Shown here piece by piece: positions 62,367-64,000 of a stretch of 64,000 bases of DNA. Position 1 is the first letter of the stretch; each line of letters begins with the position of its first letter. The position numbers and the translations under genes are program-made. Source of the DNA: Fluviicola sp. XM-24bin1 (GTDB taxonomy: Bacteria; Bacteroidota; Bacteroidia; Flavobacteriales_D; Crocinitomicaceae); NCBI GenBank assembly GCA_003149635.1, contig QCWI01000001.1, positions 374,588 through 438,587 of the forward strand. Direction: 5' to 3'. The notes below the pieces were generated by a model. It did no database searches. It worked only from the letters and a program-made list of their open reading frames with translations, and was not told the origin of the DNA.

Positions 62367-64000
62367 TTAGTTGTACAAGATAGATACTGATCCATTCTCT
62401 GTTGTCCCTTCCGAATCACCATATTCAATGATGAAATAGTAAGAAGCAACTGGCAGTAATTGTCCTTGGTAGGTTCCGTCCCATTGATTCTGAGAATATG
62501 GGTTGTTACCGTTATCTGAATTGTGTTGGAAGATCAAATTCCCCCAACGGTTGTAAACATAAACTGAGTTGTTTGGATAGCTATTATCCAAGTTTGGAAT
62601 TTCCCACGTGTCGTACGCCAAATCATCGTTAGGAGTGAATGCCGTTGGAATAATCACCTCACACGATTCGATGGTAATCGTCACGAAAGAAGCAGGACCT
62701 TCACATCCGTTTTCCGTTTCTGTTACGTAGTAAAGTGTTGTTCCCAAATCATTGTTTGGTGCGTAGGTATTACCCGTTCCAAGTTGAACCGTCAACAAAT
62801 CGTCTTCGTACCAAGTGAATGTTCCGTTTCCTCCTGATGCTGTAATATCTGGCAGATCAAAAGTAGAACAGAAGGTTCCATCTTCACCAGCAATTGGTGC
62901 ACTTGGCAATGGATTTACAACAATGGTCTCTTGACCAGAAATTGTATTCGGACAATTCGCATCTGTCACGTCGACTAATGAGTACACACCCGGCGCATTT
63001 CCAAGCGAGATAGGTGATGTCGTTCCCGTTACAGATTGAGGTGTTCCATCAATTGTGTAGTTTATAGTCCAATCTGGTGTTCCTGTTACTGCAACCAAAA
63101 TCGGATTAACGGCATCGCCTTCACAATAAGTATCTCCTCCTGTGATTGAAGTCAATGTAGGTAGATCATTGATCGTGATCACAACCGCTTCTTCATCCGA
63201 ACATCCCGATGCTCCATCAAACATATAGATGGTACCTGAAGTTGAAATCGGCCCTGAGATTTGCTGACCACCGTTGGCTTGCGTATCATCATAGTACGCT
63301 GCACTTGGAGTTAAATCCGTTCCAGTAATTACAGGTAATGCGTACGGTCCACAGCTTACAATAGGGCCAAGTGGATCAATAACAGGTGTTGCAATGATGT
63401 CTATAGAGAACGTTGCATCCACTGAAGGACATCCTCCGTTGGCGACCGTGCTGTAAGTTACCGTGTAGTTTCCAGGAGTACTTGTCGATGGATCAATTTC
63501 ACCGGTTGTTCCGTCGATTGTCAATCCAGCAGTAGAACTGTATGTTCCACCTGTGTATGCATTGGTTCCTGTCAAGGTTGCCAATCCGCTAGTTTCAAAC
63601 GAACAGTACGGCGCATCTGCGTAATCCAAGCTAACCGTTGGAGCAGCGGTAATTTCAACCGTAGTCGTTACGTCAGCCGTTGGACATCCTCCCGAAGCCG
63701 GAATAGAGTAGGTAACCGTATAAATTCCAGCCGTACTTGTCGAAGGATCAATTTCACCGGTTGATGCATCGATAGTCAAACCAGCTGTTGAGCTGTACGT
63801 TCCTCCTGTGAAGCTTCCTGTTCCGGTCAATGTTACCGTTCCAGATGTTACAGTAGAACAGAAAGGAGTTCCTGCATAACTAATCGAAGCTGTCGCGCTC
63901 GGGTTGATATCAATCGTTGTTGTTACGTCCGCCGTTGGACATCCAGCCGAAGCAGGTATCGTGTAAGTCACGGTATAGTTTCCTGGTGTACTTGTTGATG
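62367..64000 (-). CDS. Large secreted repeat protein with gliding-associated (T9SS type B) C-terminal domain, 5' end outside the window
   Basis: The frame is open to the right edge, so the N-terminus is missing. From the right the visible part has two full 85-residue repeats (PSTST..GYTVTYSIPA..GCPTADVTTT to LTIDxxTGEID), a partial third, then Ig/SprB-like segments (TSITGGDTYCEGDAVNPILVAV, SGQETIVVNPLPSAPIAGEDG), ending in a CHU_C-type sorting domain (IIPTAFTPNDDLAYDTWEIPN, VYVYNRWGNLIFQ, WDGTYQGQLLPVASYYFIIEY). It is probably a cell-surface adhesin exported by T9SS. Confidence 0.93.
   Translation of the reverse strand, partial: STSTPGNYTVTYTIPASAGCPTADVTTTIDINPSATASISYAGTPFCSTVTSGTVTLTGTGSFTGGTYSSTAGLTIDASTGEIDPSTSTAGIYTVTYSIPASGGCPTADVTTTVEITAAPTVSLDYADAPYCSFETSGLATLTGTNAYTGGTYSSTAGLTIDGTTGEIDPSTSTPGNYTVTYSTVANGGCPSVDATFSIDIIATPVIDPLGPIVSCGPYALPVITGTDLTPSAAYYDDTQANGGQQISGPISTSGTIYMFDGASGCSDEEAVVITINDLPTLTSITGGDTYCEGDAVNPILVAVTGTPDWTINYTIDGTPQSVTGTTSPISLGNAPGVYSLVDVTDANCPNTISGQETIVVNPLPSAPIAGEDGTFCSTFDLPDITASGGNGTFTWYEDDLLTVQLGTGNTYAPNNDLGTTLYYVTETENGCEGPASFVTITIESCEVIIPTAFTPNDDLAYDTWEIPNLDNSYPNNSVYVYNRWGNLIFQHNSDNGNNPYSQNQWDGTYQGQLLPVASYYFIIEYGDSEGTTENGSVSILYN
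63478..64000 (-). repeat. 255-bp tandem repeat within the T9SS type B gene
   Basis: The unit start GTACTTGT(C/T)G recurs at 63478, 63733 and 63988, exactly 255 bp apart. Each unit encodes 85 residues with a ValThrTyr..Cys pattern. Copies differ at synonymous and some amino-acid positions. The array continues beyond the right edge. Confidence 0.85.

Overview
The window is a stretch of a Bacteroidota chromosome, most likely Flavobacteriales and close to the Crocinitomicaceae/Fluviicola type. This rests on a type IX secretion sorting domain and a gliding-associated C-terminal domain, a Bacteroidota-style dcw cluster (MraZ, FtsL_2-type FtsL, PASTA-PBP, MurE with the mDAP motif, no MurF or Ddl), TAnnTTTG-type promoters, a MoaC-MoaB fusion and many Lacal_2735/TIGR03643-type small proteins. 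No tRNA, rRNA, CRISPR array, transposase or prophage was seen.

Layout. 1-4022 (+): the 3' half of gcvP, then small secreted or membrane proteins, a cupin, a YbjQ protein and an alpha/beta hydrolase. 4112-9471 (-): a glycoconjugate module of UbiA-type prenyltransferase, fused DprE1-DprE2 epimerase, HAD phosphatase and GT-C glycosyltransferase. It looks like a complete lipid-linked D-arabinose (DPA-type) route plus a user enzyme. 9683-14362 (+): a DnaE-type polymerase with a degraded PHP domain, and DinB. 14507-18684 (-): CBS protein, MsrA, a TPR protein and a lipoprotein. 18745-23700 (-): a nearly complete molybdenum cofactor set (moeA, modE-like, mobA, moaD, moaE, moaCB, moaA). 23783-27755 (-): two paralogous OmpA-like proteins, serS, rpmA and rplU.

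27887-30379 (-): an MBOAT O-acyltransferase, a DltD-like SGNH transferase and a 37-residue membrane microprotein ending in the hexapeptide FMYADF. The three overlap as a translationally coupled operon and together resemble the DltB-DltD-DltX envelope acylation machine, without DltA or DltC. This is the most interesting system in the window.

33405-49804 (+): a 16.4-kb division and cell wall cluster, mraZ-rsmH-ftsL-ftsI-murE-mraY-murD-(unknown)-ftsW-murG-murC-ftsQ-ftsA-ftsZ-yqeY. It is preceded by two pairs of 10-bp-phased GTGGTA boxes that look like MraZ operators. 50168-55282 (+): a DUF900 hydrolase and a photolyase cassette (SDR lacking its Tyr, Lacal_2735, TIGR03643, an apparently permuted photolyase, a cryptochrome/photolyase and a 47-aa DUF2256 protein). 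55299-64000: secreted proteins, a serine hydrolase, a CxxCH/T9SS protein broken by one in-frame stop, an ECF sigma/anti-sigma/CpxP-like module, and a truncated repeat-rich T9SS type B protein.

A short hairpin repeat (core TGAGGCTCTCGA with covarying flanks) recurs at least nine times. Some copies sit at gene ends as terminator-like hairpins. Others lie in frame inside dnaE, murG and murC, or at the 5' end of the ubiA-like gene.
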